Below are positions 34,893-43,534 of a stretch of 64,000 nucleotides of DNA, piece after piece. The notes beneath the pieces were generated by a model, which worked only from the letters and a program-made list of their open reading frames with translations, ran no database searches and was not told where the DNA came from. Position 1 is the first letter of the stretch. The number at the start of each line of letters is the position of its first letter. The stretch is from an uncultured Tenacibaculum sp. (GTDB lineage: Bacteria; Bacteroidota; Bacteroidia; Flavobacteriales; Flavobacteriaceae). Location of the stretch: the NCBI RefSeq assembly GCF_947494125.1, contig NZ_CANLTU010000002.1, positions 558,001-622,000 on the forward strand, given 5' to 3'. Position numbers and translations under genes: made by a program.

Positions 34893-35747
34893 ATGAAAAA
34901 AAAGATTTTATTATTAACCGATTTTTCAAAGAACTCATTAAATGCAATTATGTATGCATTAGAACTGTATAGGTTAGATAGATGTGATTTTTATGTATTG
35001 AATGTATTTAGAACTACCTATGATTTAATTAAGGATATTATTCCACCAAAGCAAGGAGAAAAAGGATATGATGTTCCTAAAAAGAAATCTGCAGAAGGTT
35101 TAGAGCGTATTTCAAAACTTATTGAATTTAGAGAAGATAAAAATCCGTACCACAACTTTACTTATGTGTCCTTAAATAAACCACTTTTAAAGGCTGTAGA
35201 TGAATTAGTAGAAGAAAAAGATATAGAGATGGTAGTTATGGGGACTAAAGGAGTTTCAGACAATGAAAGCCCTGTTTATGGAAGTAACGCTATTGAGATA
35301 ATGGAGAAAAACAGAAACTGCCCTGTTTTAGTTATTCCTAGTGAGGCTAAACAAGTATTACCAAAAGAAATTGTTTTTCCAACAAGTTATAAAACTCATT
35401 ATAAAAGAAGAGAATTAGATTATTTAATAGAGATCGCTAGAAAAAACGGAGCGTCAATAAAAATTCTTCACATCAAAGAAGAAGATAAATTAGATAAAAG
35501 TCAAGAAGCACATCAACAAATGTTAGAGGAATATTTTGATCGATTAGATTATTCTTTTCATTCTTTGTCTTGTGTTACAGTTTCTACAGCAGTAAAATGT
35601 TTTGTTGAAAGTAGAGAAAGCGATATGGTTGCATTTATTAACAAAAAACATAATTTTTTTGGAAGTATATTAACACAACCATTGGTGAAAGATATAGGAT
35701 ACAAATTAAAAATTCCTGTATTGGTATTACACGATTTAAGAAATTAA
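34893..35747 (+). CDS. Universal stress protein, tandem UspA domains (second copy)
   Basis: 284 residues, same two-domain layout. The ATP-binding motif is intact in the first domain (GTKGVSDNESPVYGS); the second domain lacks it. Diverged paralogue of the preceding gene. The next gene starts 11 bp after its stop, so the operon continues. Confidence 0.9.
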   Translation: MKKKILLLTDFSKNSLNAIMYALELYRLDRCDFYVLNVFRTTYDLIKDIIPPKQGEKGYDVPKKKSAEGLERISKLIEFREDKNPYHNFTYVSLNKPLLKAVDELVEEKDIEMVVMGTKGVSDNESPVYGSNAIEIMEKNRNCPVLVIPSEAKQVLPKEIVFPTSYKTHYKRRELDYLIEIARKNGASIKILHIKEEDKLDKSQEAHQQMLEEYFDRLDYSFHSLSCVTVSTAVKCFVESRESDMVAFINKKHNFFGSILTQPLVKDIGYKLKIPVLVLHDLRN

Positions 35748-35758
35748 AATTTTTAGAG

Positions 35759-36163
35759 ATGAAAAATATAGGTATTTGGTTAGACAAAGAAAAAGCATTT
35801 ATAATTACTATTGAAGGCGATAAGGAAACTATGGAGAAAATACCTTCAAATATTGAAAATTATCATATTCATGGAGGTTCTGGCACACGTTTTAAAGGAG
35901 GACCGCAAGATGTAGTACAAGATAGTAAATATTTAGAGCGAGAAAAGCATCAAACAAAAAACTATTTTAAAGAGTTAGCTTCTAAAGTAAAAGAAGCTAG
36001 TGCACTGGCAATTTTTGGACCAGCTGAAACATATGAAAACTTTAAAAAAGAATTAGAAGTCTATTATCAAGAAATAAACAAAAAAATAAAAGCTGTAAAA
36101 AAGGTAGATAGTATGACAAATAACCAAGTAAAAGCATTAGTTAGAGATTTTTTTAATAGCTAA
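35759..36163 (+). CDS. Dom34/eRF1-like or host-attachment-type small protein
   Basis: 134 residues. The beginning (MKNIGIWLDKEKAFIIT) and the block FGPAETYENFKKELE resemble the N-terminal and central pieces of bacterial eRF1/Dom34-like proteins (baeRF families), but it is much shorter than eRF1. Cytoplasmic, no signal. Family assignment is tentative. It ends the Usp part of the operon. Confidence 0.5.
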   Translation: MKNIGIWLDKEKAFIITIEGDKETMEKIPSNIENYHIHGGSGTRFKGGPQDVVQDSKYLEREKHQTKNYFKELASKVKEASALAIFGPAETYENFKKELEVYYQEINKKIKAVKKVDSMTNNQVKALVRDFFNS

Positions 36164-36237
36164 AAATGATTAGAAAAAAGTTTGAAATAATTGTATATGA
36201 TGCCTAAGAAAATTATAGAAGTTACTTAGAAAAATTT

Positions 36238-36298
36238 AAGTAGCTTAAAACAAAACTATTGTTATAATTATCAAGAGGACGTTTTAAGCTACTTTTTT
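36238..36298 (+). terminator. Terminator- or attenuator-like hairpin just upstream of the 36311 gene
   Basis: A perfect 14-bp stem (36238-36251 with 36281-36294) with a 29-base loop is followed by T residues. It sits only 12-16 bases before the ATG at 36311, so it could end the Usp transcript or regulate the next gene. Confidence 0.65.
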
Positions 36299-36310
36299 AA
36301 ATCAAGACAA

Positions 36311-36748
36311 ATGAAAACAATACTAACACAATTAAAATTTGTAAAATGGTTAAGTGCAGAAGATATGCATGCAACGTCTAAAAACTGGTTATTAGAATTA
36401 AAGTTTATAAGAGATGAACAACATTTTTTTGAAGACCTAATACGTAAATATATTTTCCAACTTATTGCGCCAGATCAATTTAAGGCTTCTGCAAAAATAG
36501 TAGATTCATTAGCAGCTCTTAATAAAGAGAATGAAAAGCTTATAAACCTTATCCAAAAACACGAAAATGATTTAAAAATAATGGTTGATGGAAAAGATCA
36601 GTTAATAGAAGAGGAAATTTATAAAGTAGAGCATAAAAGATTAATAGAAATTGTTGATGAGTTTTTAAAAGAATATAAAAACTTAAAACAATCAGTTTTT
36701 AGTACCATTAAAACAATTGTTAAAAAAGAAAAAAAGAAAATAACTTAA
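36311..36748 (+). CDS. Small coiled-coil-rich protein, unknown function
   Basis: 145 residues, soluble, strongly helical with heptad-like stretches (about 60-140) rich in Lys/Glu. No signal peptide and no recognised family. It begins 12 bp after the T-run of the hairpin, so it may be controlled separately from the Usp genes. The lipoprotein gene follows 11 bp later. Confidence 0.6.
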   Translation: MKTILTQLKFVKWLSAEDMHATSKNWLLELKFIRDEQHFFEDLIRKYIFQLIAPDQFKASAKIVDSLAALNKENEKLINLIQKHENDLKIMVDGKDQLIEEEIYKVEHKRLIEIVDEFLKEYKNLKQSVFSTIKTIVKKEKKKIT

Positions 36749-36759
36749 AACTTATTAAA

Positions 36760-37416
36760 ATGAAAACATGTATAAAGTTAATACTACCTTTTTTAATTAT
36801 TATAGTATTTAGTAGTTGTACTAGAACTCAAATGATTGAGTACTGGAAAAACCCAGAAGTAGATACTCTTTCATTATCTAAAGTTTTAGTTATTGGTATG
36901 ACTCCGAATGTTGAAGCTAGAGATAAATTCGAAGAACTATTAACAAATGAATTTGAAGCTAGAGGTATTGATGCAGTTCCAAGTTTAGATATTTTTGAAC
37001 CTAAATTTAGAATAGAAGGAAAAACAGAAAAGGAATTAAAAGTAATCGAAGATGTATTAACAGCCAACTATTATGATGCTGTAATTTACACTAAAGTTGT
37101 TGGAGTAGAAAACAGAAGAGTTTTCTCGGAAAAGTATAAAGAAAAAAAATATTTGGATATTAAGTTTAAAGATGAATATTATAATCATCGTGAAATCCTT
37201 GAAAATCCTAATTATTATGAAGAGTATAAAATATACAATGCTGAAACTTCTTTATATTGTATTTGCCCTACAAAAGACAGAGAGTTAATTTGGAAAGGGT
37301 ATATAGATATTGTTGATCCTAAATCTATTGAAGAAACTGTAAATGATTATGTCAATTTATTGATTTTGGCCTTAGAAGAGCAGCAGATTATCTCTAAAAT
37401 TAAACAAAAAGAATAA
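36760..37416 (+). CDS. Stress-cluster lipoprotein related to DUF4136-like Bacteroidota lipoproteins
   Basis: 218 residues. Signal peptide with a lipobox-like FSSC (Cys near residue 21), then YWKNPEVDTLSLSKVLVIGMTPNVEARDKFEELL, which resembles the start of DUF4136-like Bacteroidota lipoproteins. Probably an outer-membrane lipoprotein. Function unknown. It ends 25 bp from the convergent VIT1 remnant. Confidence 0.65.
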   Translation: MKTCIKLILPFLIIIVFSSCTRTQMIEYWKNPEVDTLSLSKVLVIGMTPNVEARDKFEELLTNEFEARGIDAVPSLDIFEPKFRIEGKTEKELKVIEDVLTANYYDAVIYTKVVGVENRRVFSEKYKEKKYLDIKFKDEYYNHREILENPNYYEEYKIYNAETSLYCICPTKDRELIWKGYIDIVDPKSIEETVNDYVNLLILALEEQQIISKIKQKE

Positions 37417-37441
37417 GAAAATATTTTTTATCCTTTGTTTT

Positions 37442-37735
37442 TTATCCAGTTATTATCCCTTCAATAATATCACTAACAAAATAGGAAACTGTTGCAGCAA
37501 ACATGCCTAAAATAACGGTTTCTAATATTCCTTTTAGTTTACTCGTTTGTGTTATGTAAGTTTTAAAAAAACCAATAAAAATAAAAGCCAAAGAGGTTAG
37601 TATGCTAGTCCAAATAAAAAGGTTTCCAGGAAAACCACTAATATAGTACCCTGAATCATAGAAAATCTTTTTAAGGCGGCTTAAATTCGTTTGTCGAAGA
37701 AAAATTGATGTTTTTGGGTTGATTTCTTTTATCAA
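37442..37735 (-). pseudogene. C-terminal remnant of a VIT1/CCC1-family iron/manganese transporter
   Basis: The frame begins at a TTG, not an ATG. The last ~70 residues (from GNLFIWTSILTSLAFIF) match the last two membrane helices of VIT family transporters, including the GxxKTxI and LETxxxG patterns. About 150 N-terminal residues of the usual ~230 are missing, so this is a decayed gene or a rare short form. It overlaps nothing but lies only 39 bp from the next gene. Confidence 0.5.
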
Positions 37736-37774
37736 GAAAAAGATATAAAGTATTTTAGCTTTAAAAATAGCAAC

Positions 37775-38407
37775 ATGAAAAAATTTCTTTTTCTTTCATT
37801 CATAATTATATCCTTTTCTTCGTATTCACAAATCTTTGTTAATGATGTTAATAGGGTAGCTGTAGTGGTAATTGATTACTGTGTAGATGAGAACGGTAAA
37901 CGTTATGATATTAAAATTAATCAAGAAAAAAGTACTTATAAGCATAAAGGATGGAGGCAAGGTTGTATAGAAAACTTTAAAAATGGAAAGTTATTTTACC
38001 CAATGAAGATGACAAATAAATGCTGGCAATCTGTTTATTACTTTGTAAATTCAAAATATAAAACGTACCAATTGCCAGAAGAAGAACGTCCAAAATGTAA
38101 AGTATTTCATCGTGGGAAGTTTAAATATGAAAATCCTGCTTACAGTAAAACAATAATGAAACGAAGAAAGAACCGACAAATAGAAAAAGGCGGTTTAGGT
38201 GGAAGACAAGTTTATAAGATTAAGTGGGTTAATGACCATGAATACGAATTAGAATCTATTAAAATGCCTTTAGAAAAAGATAAGCACAAAGAAGGTAATA
38301 TAATTTCGGTTGAGATAATTGAAATTTTGAATGATAAAACATATTTATATAAAGGTCATATTAAAAATGATAAAAATGTAGTATTTGGGTTAATAACTAA
38401 ATTATGA
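37775..38407 (+). CDS. Secreted protein with a C-terminal CxxF-G-F-Y type Bacteroidota domain
   Basis: 210 residues, signal peptide (about 1-18). The first half has a Cys-rich TonB-C-like pattern (IDYCVDENG...GCIENF). The second half (from CKVFHRGKFKYENPAYSK, then IKWVNDHEYELE) matches a common secreted Flavobacteriia family often mislabelled as topoisomerase IV. Function unknown; likely periplasmic. Alone, with dispersed repeat copy B downstream. Confidence 0.65.
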   Translation: MKKFLFLSFIIISFSSYSQIFVNDVNRVAVVVIDYCVDENGKRYDIKINQEKSTYKHKGWRQGCIENFKNGKLFYPMKMTNKCWQSVYYFVNSKYKTYQLPEEERPKCKVFHRGKFKYENPAYSKTIMKRRKNRQIEKGGLGGRQVYKIKWVNDHEYELESIKMPLEKDKHKEGNIISVEIIEILNDKTYLYKGHIKNDKNVVFGLITKL

Positions 38408-38881
38408 TTCTATTTTACATAATATTATAGCAGACATATTTTTATCACTTTTTAGATCTTTCTGAGAATTGCGTATTTTATAAATTATGTATCATAGCAT
38501 AGAATATTGAATCATCAGGAATGCTAAAAAGAAAATACTTAATAACTCTAGTAATACATTTCATATATAAAATGAGCATTCTTGGATATTTTCCATAATG
38601 ATAGAATTATAGCTATCAAATAAACTTAAAAGTTAATGAGCTCTAATTTATTTTAGTTCGTGAATACTTCGTATTTCTTTTAACATAATTGTTGACGATA
38701 TGATTCTAAATAAGTAATATATACAATTATGTGTAAATAGCCTGAAAAATGGCTTCACATACATTACTATATATTTGTACTATAATTTATATTATGTTAA
38801 ATAGAGTAAATGTAAAACAAACCAAATCATGAATCAATCTGAATTGGTTATTTGTTACTACTCTGTGAAATTAGGTGAAAA
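38408..38881. other. Long gene-free region with dispersed repeat copy B
   Basis: The interval holds the dispersed repeat (38462-38626) and, further on, a TATATTTG promoter-like box at 38770-38777 facing plus. Only two very short ATG frames (12 and 18 codons) follow that box, so a small RNA or a relic is possible. Nothing else recognisable. Confidence 0.5.
38462..38626. repeat. Dispersed ~165-bp repeat, copy B
   Basis: Counterpart of 24817-24980, nearly gap-free over its length. See copy A. The reverse strand carries the same HYxKYP-type phrase but with a stop later, so it is not a full gene. Confidence 0.65.
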
Positions 38882-39031
38882 CTAAATAAATTTGAATTCA
38901 TCAGGACTGTTAACTATATGTTCATAATAGTACCTGCTAATGGTTAACGGTTTTTTTAAACTAGGAAACTTTATTTCGTATTCATTTCCATATCCTTTAA
39001 TAAATCGAATTAGTATTGGCTTATTTTTCAT
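38882..39031 (-). CDS. Possible 49-residue small protein
   Basis: ATG at 39031 to TAG at 38882 on the minus strand. The sequence MKNKPILIRFIKGYGNEYEI and KFPSLKKPLTISRYYYEHIV reads as a compact charged/aromatic protein with no signal peptide. Evidence is only the amino-acid pattern and clean reading frame; there is no family match. Confidence 0.4.
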   Translation of the reverse strand: MKNKPILIRFIKGYGNEYEIKFPSLKKPLTISRYYYEHIVNSPDEFKFI

Positions 39032-39131
39032 ATTCTTAAAATTTATACTTAATACTATGAAAACTATAGTCAGAATCGTAAAACAATAGTTAAATGGTAG
39101 TTTTTAGTCGTTGAAAATCAGTTATATATAG

Positions 39132-39162
39132 ATAAAGGAGTTTGTTTCCAAACTCCCTTATT
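39132..39162 (-). terminator. Hairpin after the ABC-permease/M1 gene
   Basis: Stem around GGAGTTTG/CAAACTCC (39137-39144 with 39149-39156) extended by four A-T pairs across one mismatch, loop TTTC. It ends the minus-strand ABC transporter transcript. The T-tail is weak. Confidence 0.5.
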
Positions 39163-39166
39163 AGTT

Positions 39167-42100
39167 TTACTCAAAAAGCTCATTTATAAGATGTTGCTTG
39201 TTTTCTGGAGTTACTTTTCTAAAATAGTTCAGTAAATCTTTTGTAGTCGCGTATCTTTTTGTGTTACTTTTTAGTTGACCATGGAAACTATTCCAATCGA
39301 TAATAAATTGTTTTAAAGCTGAATTTACAGTGTCTTCTCCAATTTCTTCTTGTAATTTATACATGCTTATGGCTCCTTTTGCATAATACACATAACTTTG
39401 ATTTTCTACCAATGCCAATGAAGGTTCCTGCTGTTCTTCTCTTCGCAATCCTTCTTTGTATTTTTTTCTTTGATAATCTAAGAATTGTTGCACTTTTTCT
39501 TCTGAATATTGCTTTTTTAAGACCATTAAGGCTGCATATTGCGATAAAGTTTCTAAAATTAAATGCTGTCCTTGTACATTTGCCGCTTCTATTTGCATTC
39601 CAAACCATTGATGTGCTAGTTCATGGGCTGTTACATAAAAAGCCATGTCTACATCTTTTTCATCATCAATAGCTAATACAAAGCCCATTGCCTCCGAAAA
39701 AGGTACTGTACCAGGAAATGACTGCGCAAATTCTGAATAACGAGGAAACTCGGTAATACGCATGTGTTTGTATTGATACGGACTGAAGTTTGTACTATAA
39801 TATTCAAAAGATTTTTTCATTGAACGCATCATACGTTCTAAATTATACTCATGTCCTTTATGATAATAGATCTCTAAATCAACAAGTTCATTGGTTTTAG
39901 AAGAAGTCCAGGTATCTTTTAAAATTTCGTAACGAGCAGACACAATAGCATAAAAATTAATGATAGGAATTCCTGTTTTGTAATGAAAATAATTTCGATT
40001 ATTAGTTTTCCATTGTTTAACCAGGTTTCCAGGAGCTATAGCTGTTTGGTTGCCATCGGTTCCCAATATAATTTCAAGATTAATTCCATCAGAATCGCTT
40101 CCAGAACGTGCATTCAGTACTTCATTAGCATCTTCCCTACTAGCTTTATTTGGTCTTTTTGGCAAGTTGTACTCTTCTCGATCGTTTTTATCTCTTAGTT
40201 CATATTTTCTGTTATAACCTAATGTAGGAAAATTTTCATTTTTGAAAAAAGTACCATTAAAAGCAAAATTAGTATTCGAGTTTTTAAGTTCGAAACCTTT
40301 GTTTGTATAGTCTTGCTTAAAACGCATCTTTATAGAATCTCCCGGCAGTAAGGCTTTGTTTAGCTTGTAAATAGTGTAATCATATTTTTTATAGCTATTA
40401 TCTACACTAGCTCCGCCATCAAAAGAAACTTCATTAAGAAAAACATTTGATTCTAACTGCTTTTGAATATGAATTTTGTTTATCGCTATTTCATTGGTAT
40501 TCTTTAAGGTATATTCACCCGTAGCTTTATAACTTCGCTTTTTAGGGTACAATTCTACATTTAAAGAAACAGTTGTAATTTTAGGTTGTTTTATAAACTC
40601 AAACTTTTTTAAGTCCTTTTCATATGCAACTCTAAACTCAACTCCTTCTGTATTTGTCCAATATTTGTTTAAAATAGAAGTGTTGTAATAAATATAAGCA
40701 CCCAGCACTAAAAACGAACAAAATACTACAAGTGTAAATGCTGTCAATCGTTTGCTAATATTGTGTCGACCACTACTCCATCGTTTTTTTAAGTTGGTTT
40801 CAGTTCCTCTAACTCCAATAATTGAAGCAATAATTAAGATTAAAATTCCAAAAAGAAACCAATATGACTTAATAAAAAGATAGGGTTTTAAGAAATGACC
40901 ATAGCCATTCATATCGGAATATTTACCTAAAGAACTTCCCCCAAACCAATACAAATCATGATCATAACCAAAAACAACTAAGGCAATGTTTGCCATAAAA
41001 AATAGCAGCACTACCAATATTCCTACAAATTTATGATTGGTAATTACCTGTGCAAAAAACGCAATAAAAGTATACAAAGCTAAGAATGGAAGAATTTCTA
41101 AAAAGAAACCATAAAAATAAACTGATAGCTCATAATTATAATAGCCATTCATGGTTTGAAAAAGTATACCAGAGATAATTAACGAAACTATTAAAACCAT
41201 ATAAACGAGTAGTAAACCAATGTATTTACTCAATAAATTTATAAAGTTAGTTACAGGTGTTGAATCGTAAATTAAATTTAAATTGGCACCTCTTTCTTTC
41301 CAAATAAGTTCTCCTGAATAGAATAGCAACAAGATTATAAAAAAGTAGAATGATGTTTCTTGCAATTCCTCTACAATAAAATACGTAGCTGGATAACTAT
41401 CAACTCCATAAACAGTTCCAAGGCTCACTGAATTGATTAAAATGATAATCATACCACAAATCATAATCGCCCAAAATGATGGTTGTTTGCAGATGTTAAC
41501 AAAGTAAAATCTCGATAAATGAGTTAACTGCGTCCATTTTGTTTGCAACTCTTTTTGAAATTTAAATTGAGGAATTGCAGTGGTGTGCGCTGTATTATCT
41601 TCTACAGCAAAGGTTTGTAAATTCTTCTTTTTTAAACGTTTGTTTTTAATCAGATTAAAACTGAATTTTTTATAACCAAATAGTAAAATAACAATACCAA
41701 AAGCAATCCAAAATAGTTTGTTATATAAAAGTATTCCACTAAATGGAATGTTAAGTAAATTACGATCGGAAATACTCCAAGCATCTGTAAGTAAGGTTAA
41801 TGTGGTTAATGAAAAAGGATCTACTATAGCTTGTAAAAACTCGTTTGTTATGGATTTTGTAAGTATAAACACAACAAAAAATACAATTCCTTGTGTATAA
41901 ACAACAACTAGTTTTCTACTTAAAGCTCCCGTAACAAAAAACAAACTAGCGCCAAAAAATAACACAGGTAAGGTTATATATACAAATGGTTTTAAATAAG
42001 AAAAGAAGTTAAAAGGGTTAAAATCATTTGGATTGTGCCAAGGCATAAATTCTCCTAAAATCATTCCTAATAAAATACCACTAAAAACAAAAAGTAATAC

Positions 42101-42427
42101 CACAAACGACCCTAAAAAACGTCCTAATAAATACTCACTTTTCTTTATAGGGTTTACATACATTAACGATTCTATATTATACTCAAAGTCTCTTAATACT
42201 GAAACCCCCATAATCATAGAAGCCAGAATCATAAAGATTCCCGTAACAGCTCCCATGGTTTTAGCAATTACCAAAGGCGCATTTTTTTTGACTGTACCAA
42301 AGCCTACTCCTTGAAATATAAAATCGACCCCTACAATAGAAAATAAAAATAGGAATAAGAAAAATATATAGGTATCGGCACGCTTTGCTCTATACTTTAA
42401 TTCGAACTTAAATATCTCGTACCACAT
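39167..42427 (-). CDS. ABC transporter permease fused to M1-family aminopeptidase
   Basis: 1086 residues. The N-terminal half (about 1-560) holds ~12 membrane segments of an ABC-2 type permease. The C-terminal half is an M1 metallopeptidase with HELAH at 935-939 and the third zinc ligand E959; the loop between them is one residue longer than in classical M1 enzymes, and a canonical GxMEN was not found. Known Bacteroidota architecture. The peptidase would face the periplasm. The ATPase gene lies two bases upstream, so the two proteins form one transporter. Confidence 0.92.
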   Translation of the reverse strand: MWYEIFKFELKYRAKRADTYIFFLFLFLFSIVGVDFIFQGVGFGTVKKNAPLVIAKTMGAVTGIFMILASMIMGVSVLRDFEYNIESLMYVNPIKKSEYLLGRFLGSFVVLLFVFSGILLGMILGEFMPWHNPNDFNPFNFFSYLKPFVYITLPVLFFGASLFFVTGALSRKLVVVYTQGIVFFVVFILTKSITNEFLQAIVDPFSLTTLTLLTDAWSISDRNLLNIPFSGILLYNKLFWIAFGIVILLFGYKKFSFNLIKNKRLKKKNLQTFAVEDNTAHTTAIPQFKFQKELQTKWTQLTHLSRFYFVNICKQPSFWAIMICGMIIILINSVSLGTVYGVDSYPATYFIVEELQETSFYFFIILLLFYSGELIWKERGANLNLIYDSTPVTNFINLLSKYIGLLLVYMVLIVSLIISGILFQTMNGYYNYELSVYFYGFFLEILPFLALYTFIAFFAQVITNHKFVGILVVLLFFMANIALVVFGYDHDLYWFGGSSLGKYSDMNGYGHFLKPYLFIKSYWFLFGILILIIASIIGVRGTETNLKKRWSSGRHNISKRLTAFTLVVFCSFLVLGAYIYYNTSILNKYWTNTEGVEFRVAYEKDLKKFEFIKQPKITTVSLNVELYPKKRSYKATGEYTLKNTNEIAINKIHIQKQLESNVFLNEVSFDGGASVDNSYKKYDYTIYKLNKALLPGDSIKMRFKQDYTNKGFELKNSNTNFAFNGTFFKNENFPTLGYNRKYELRDKNDREEYNLPKRPNKASREDANEVLNARSGSDSDGINLEIILGTDGNQTAIAPGNLVKQWKTNNRNYFHYKTGIPIINFYAIVSARYEILKDTWTSSKTNELVDLEIYYHKGHEYNLERMMRSMKKSFEYYSTNFSPYQYKHMRITEFPRYSEFAQSFPGTVPFSEAMGFVLAIDDEKDVDMAFYVTAHELAHQWFGMQIEAANVQGQHLILETLSQYAALMVLKKQYSEEKVQQFLDYQRKKYKEGLRREEQQEPSLALVENQSYVYYAKGAISMYKLQEEIGEDTVNSALKQFIIDWNSFHGQLKSNTKRYATTKDLLNYFRKVTPENKQHLINELFE

Positions 42428-42428
42428 A

Positions 42429-43322
42429 TTATAAAGTTGGTGTTAAATGATTGTTTTTACCAAATATTTGAGAAAAATAAACATCCTCTAAACTTGCCTT
42501 AATTGGTGTAAAACCATGGCATGGATCCTGTTCGCTTAGAATACTTATAATTGGCTTTCCAAGAAATAATTTTTCACTAATTACATTGTATTCTTGCTTA
42601 TAATTCTCTAATTCTTCTTTCTGAATTGTTTTTTCATAAACGTTTCCTTCCAAATTTTCAATAATTTTTAATGGATTCCCTTTTAAGAGCACATTTCCTT
42701 GGTTAATAATGGCCATATTGGTGCACAGTTCTTTTACATCTTCTACAATATGAGTAGATAAAATAACAACCGTGTTCTCCCCTATTTCACTAAGTATGTT
42801 GTAAAACCGATTTCTTTCTAATGGATCTAATCCAGCAGTAGGTTCATCTACAATTAATAATTTTGGACTGTTAAGCAATGCTTGTGCAATTCCAAAGCGT
42901 TGTTTCATTCCACCAGAAAAACCATTCAAGTTTTGTTTTCTAACCTTGTATAAGTTTGTTTTATGTAACAAACTATTTATAATATCCTTACGCTCACTTT
43001 TACTGGTAATTCCTTTAAGAACAGCAAAATGATTTAATAATACTTCGGCAGATATTTTTGGATATAAGCCAAACTGTTGTGGTAAATAACCCAATACTTT
43101 TCTTATTTCATTTTTTTGTTTTAAAACATCTAAATTTCCTAAGGTAATACTACCATTGTCGGCTTCTTGAAGTGTTGCAATTGTACGCATTAAAGTAGAT
43201 TTACCAGCACCATTTGGTCCTAATAAGCCAAACATACCATTAGGTATTTCTAAGCTAATATCTTGCAATGCTTTAACTCCATTTGAATAGGTTTTGGATA
43301 GATTGTTTATACTAAGTTCCAT
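42429..43322 (-). CDS. ABC transporter ATP-binding protein
   Basis: 297 residues from the ATG at 43322; an upstream Met at 43349 would add nine atypical residues. Walker A is GPNGAGKST, signature FSGGMKQR, Walker B LLIVDEPTAG. It ends with the regulatory region typical of ABC-2 importer/exporter ATPases. It powers the permease-M1 fusion. Divergent from the histidine kinase at 43535, so the LytS/LytTR pair may regulate the transporter. Confidence 0.93.
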   Translation of the reverse strand: MELSINNLSKTYSNGVKALQDISLEIPNGMFGLLGPNGAGKSTLMRTIATLQEADNGSITLGNLDVLKQKNEIRKVLGYLPQQFGLYPKISAEVLLNHFAVLKGITSKSERKDIINSLLHKTNLYKVRKQNLNGFSGGMKQRFGIAQALLNSPKLLIVDEPTAGLDPLERNRFYNILSEIGENTVVILSTHIVEDVKELCTNMAIINQGNVLLKGNPLKIIENLEGNVYEKTIQKEELENYKQEYNVISEKLFLGKPIISILSEQDPCHGFTPIKASLEDVYFSQIFGKNNHLTPTL

Positions 43323-43484
43323 GTAGTTATTTTTAATTGTTTGCAGCAAACCTAACAGCTTAATTTGATGGAAAAAAGTATTTGTGATGTATGTAATTAT
43401 AGCTGTGACATAAAGATTTTATCTGACTATAAAGGTCTTTTGTAACCTTAGAATATATGTTTATCCCAGGTTAAAGTTTGTTTG

Positions 43485-43500
43485 TCAACAAATTTGTTGA
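43485..43500. promoter_or_regulatory. Perfect 16-bp palindrome between the ABC transporter and LytS/LytTR pair
   Basis: TCAACAAATTTGTTGA, 34 bp upstream of the kinase ATG and 163 bp upstream of the ABC ATPase gene. A plausible operator in the divergent promoter region; the binding protein is unknown. Confidence 0.4.
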
Positions 43501-43534
43501 AAGCAATTAATTTGTCTAATATTGAACTAAATTT

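Noticed and set aside
39379..42314. Open frames opposite the ABC-permease/M1 fusion
   Set aside because: Same reason: opposite strand to a long conserved gene, no independent signals.
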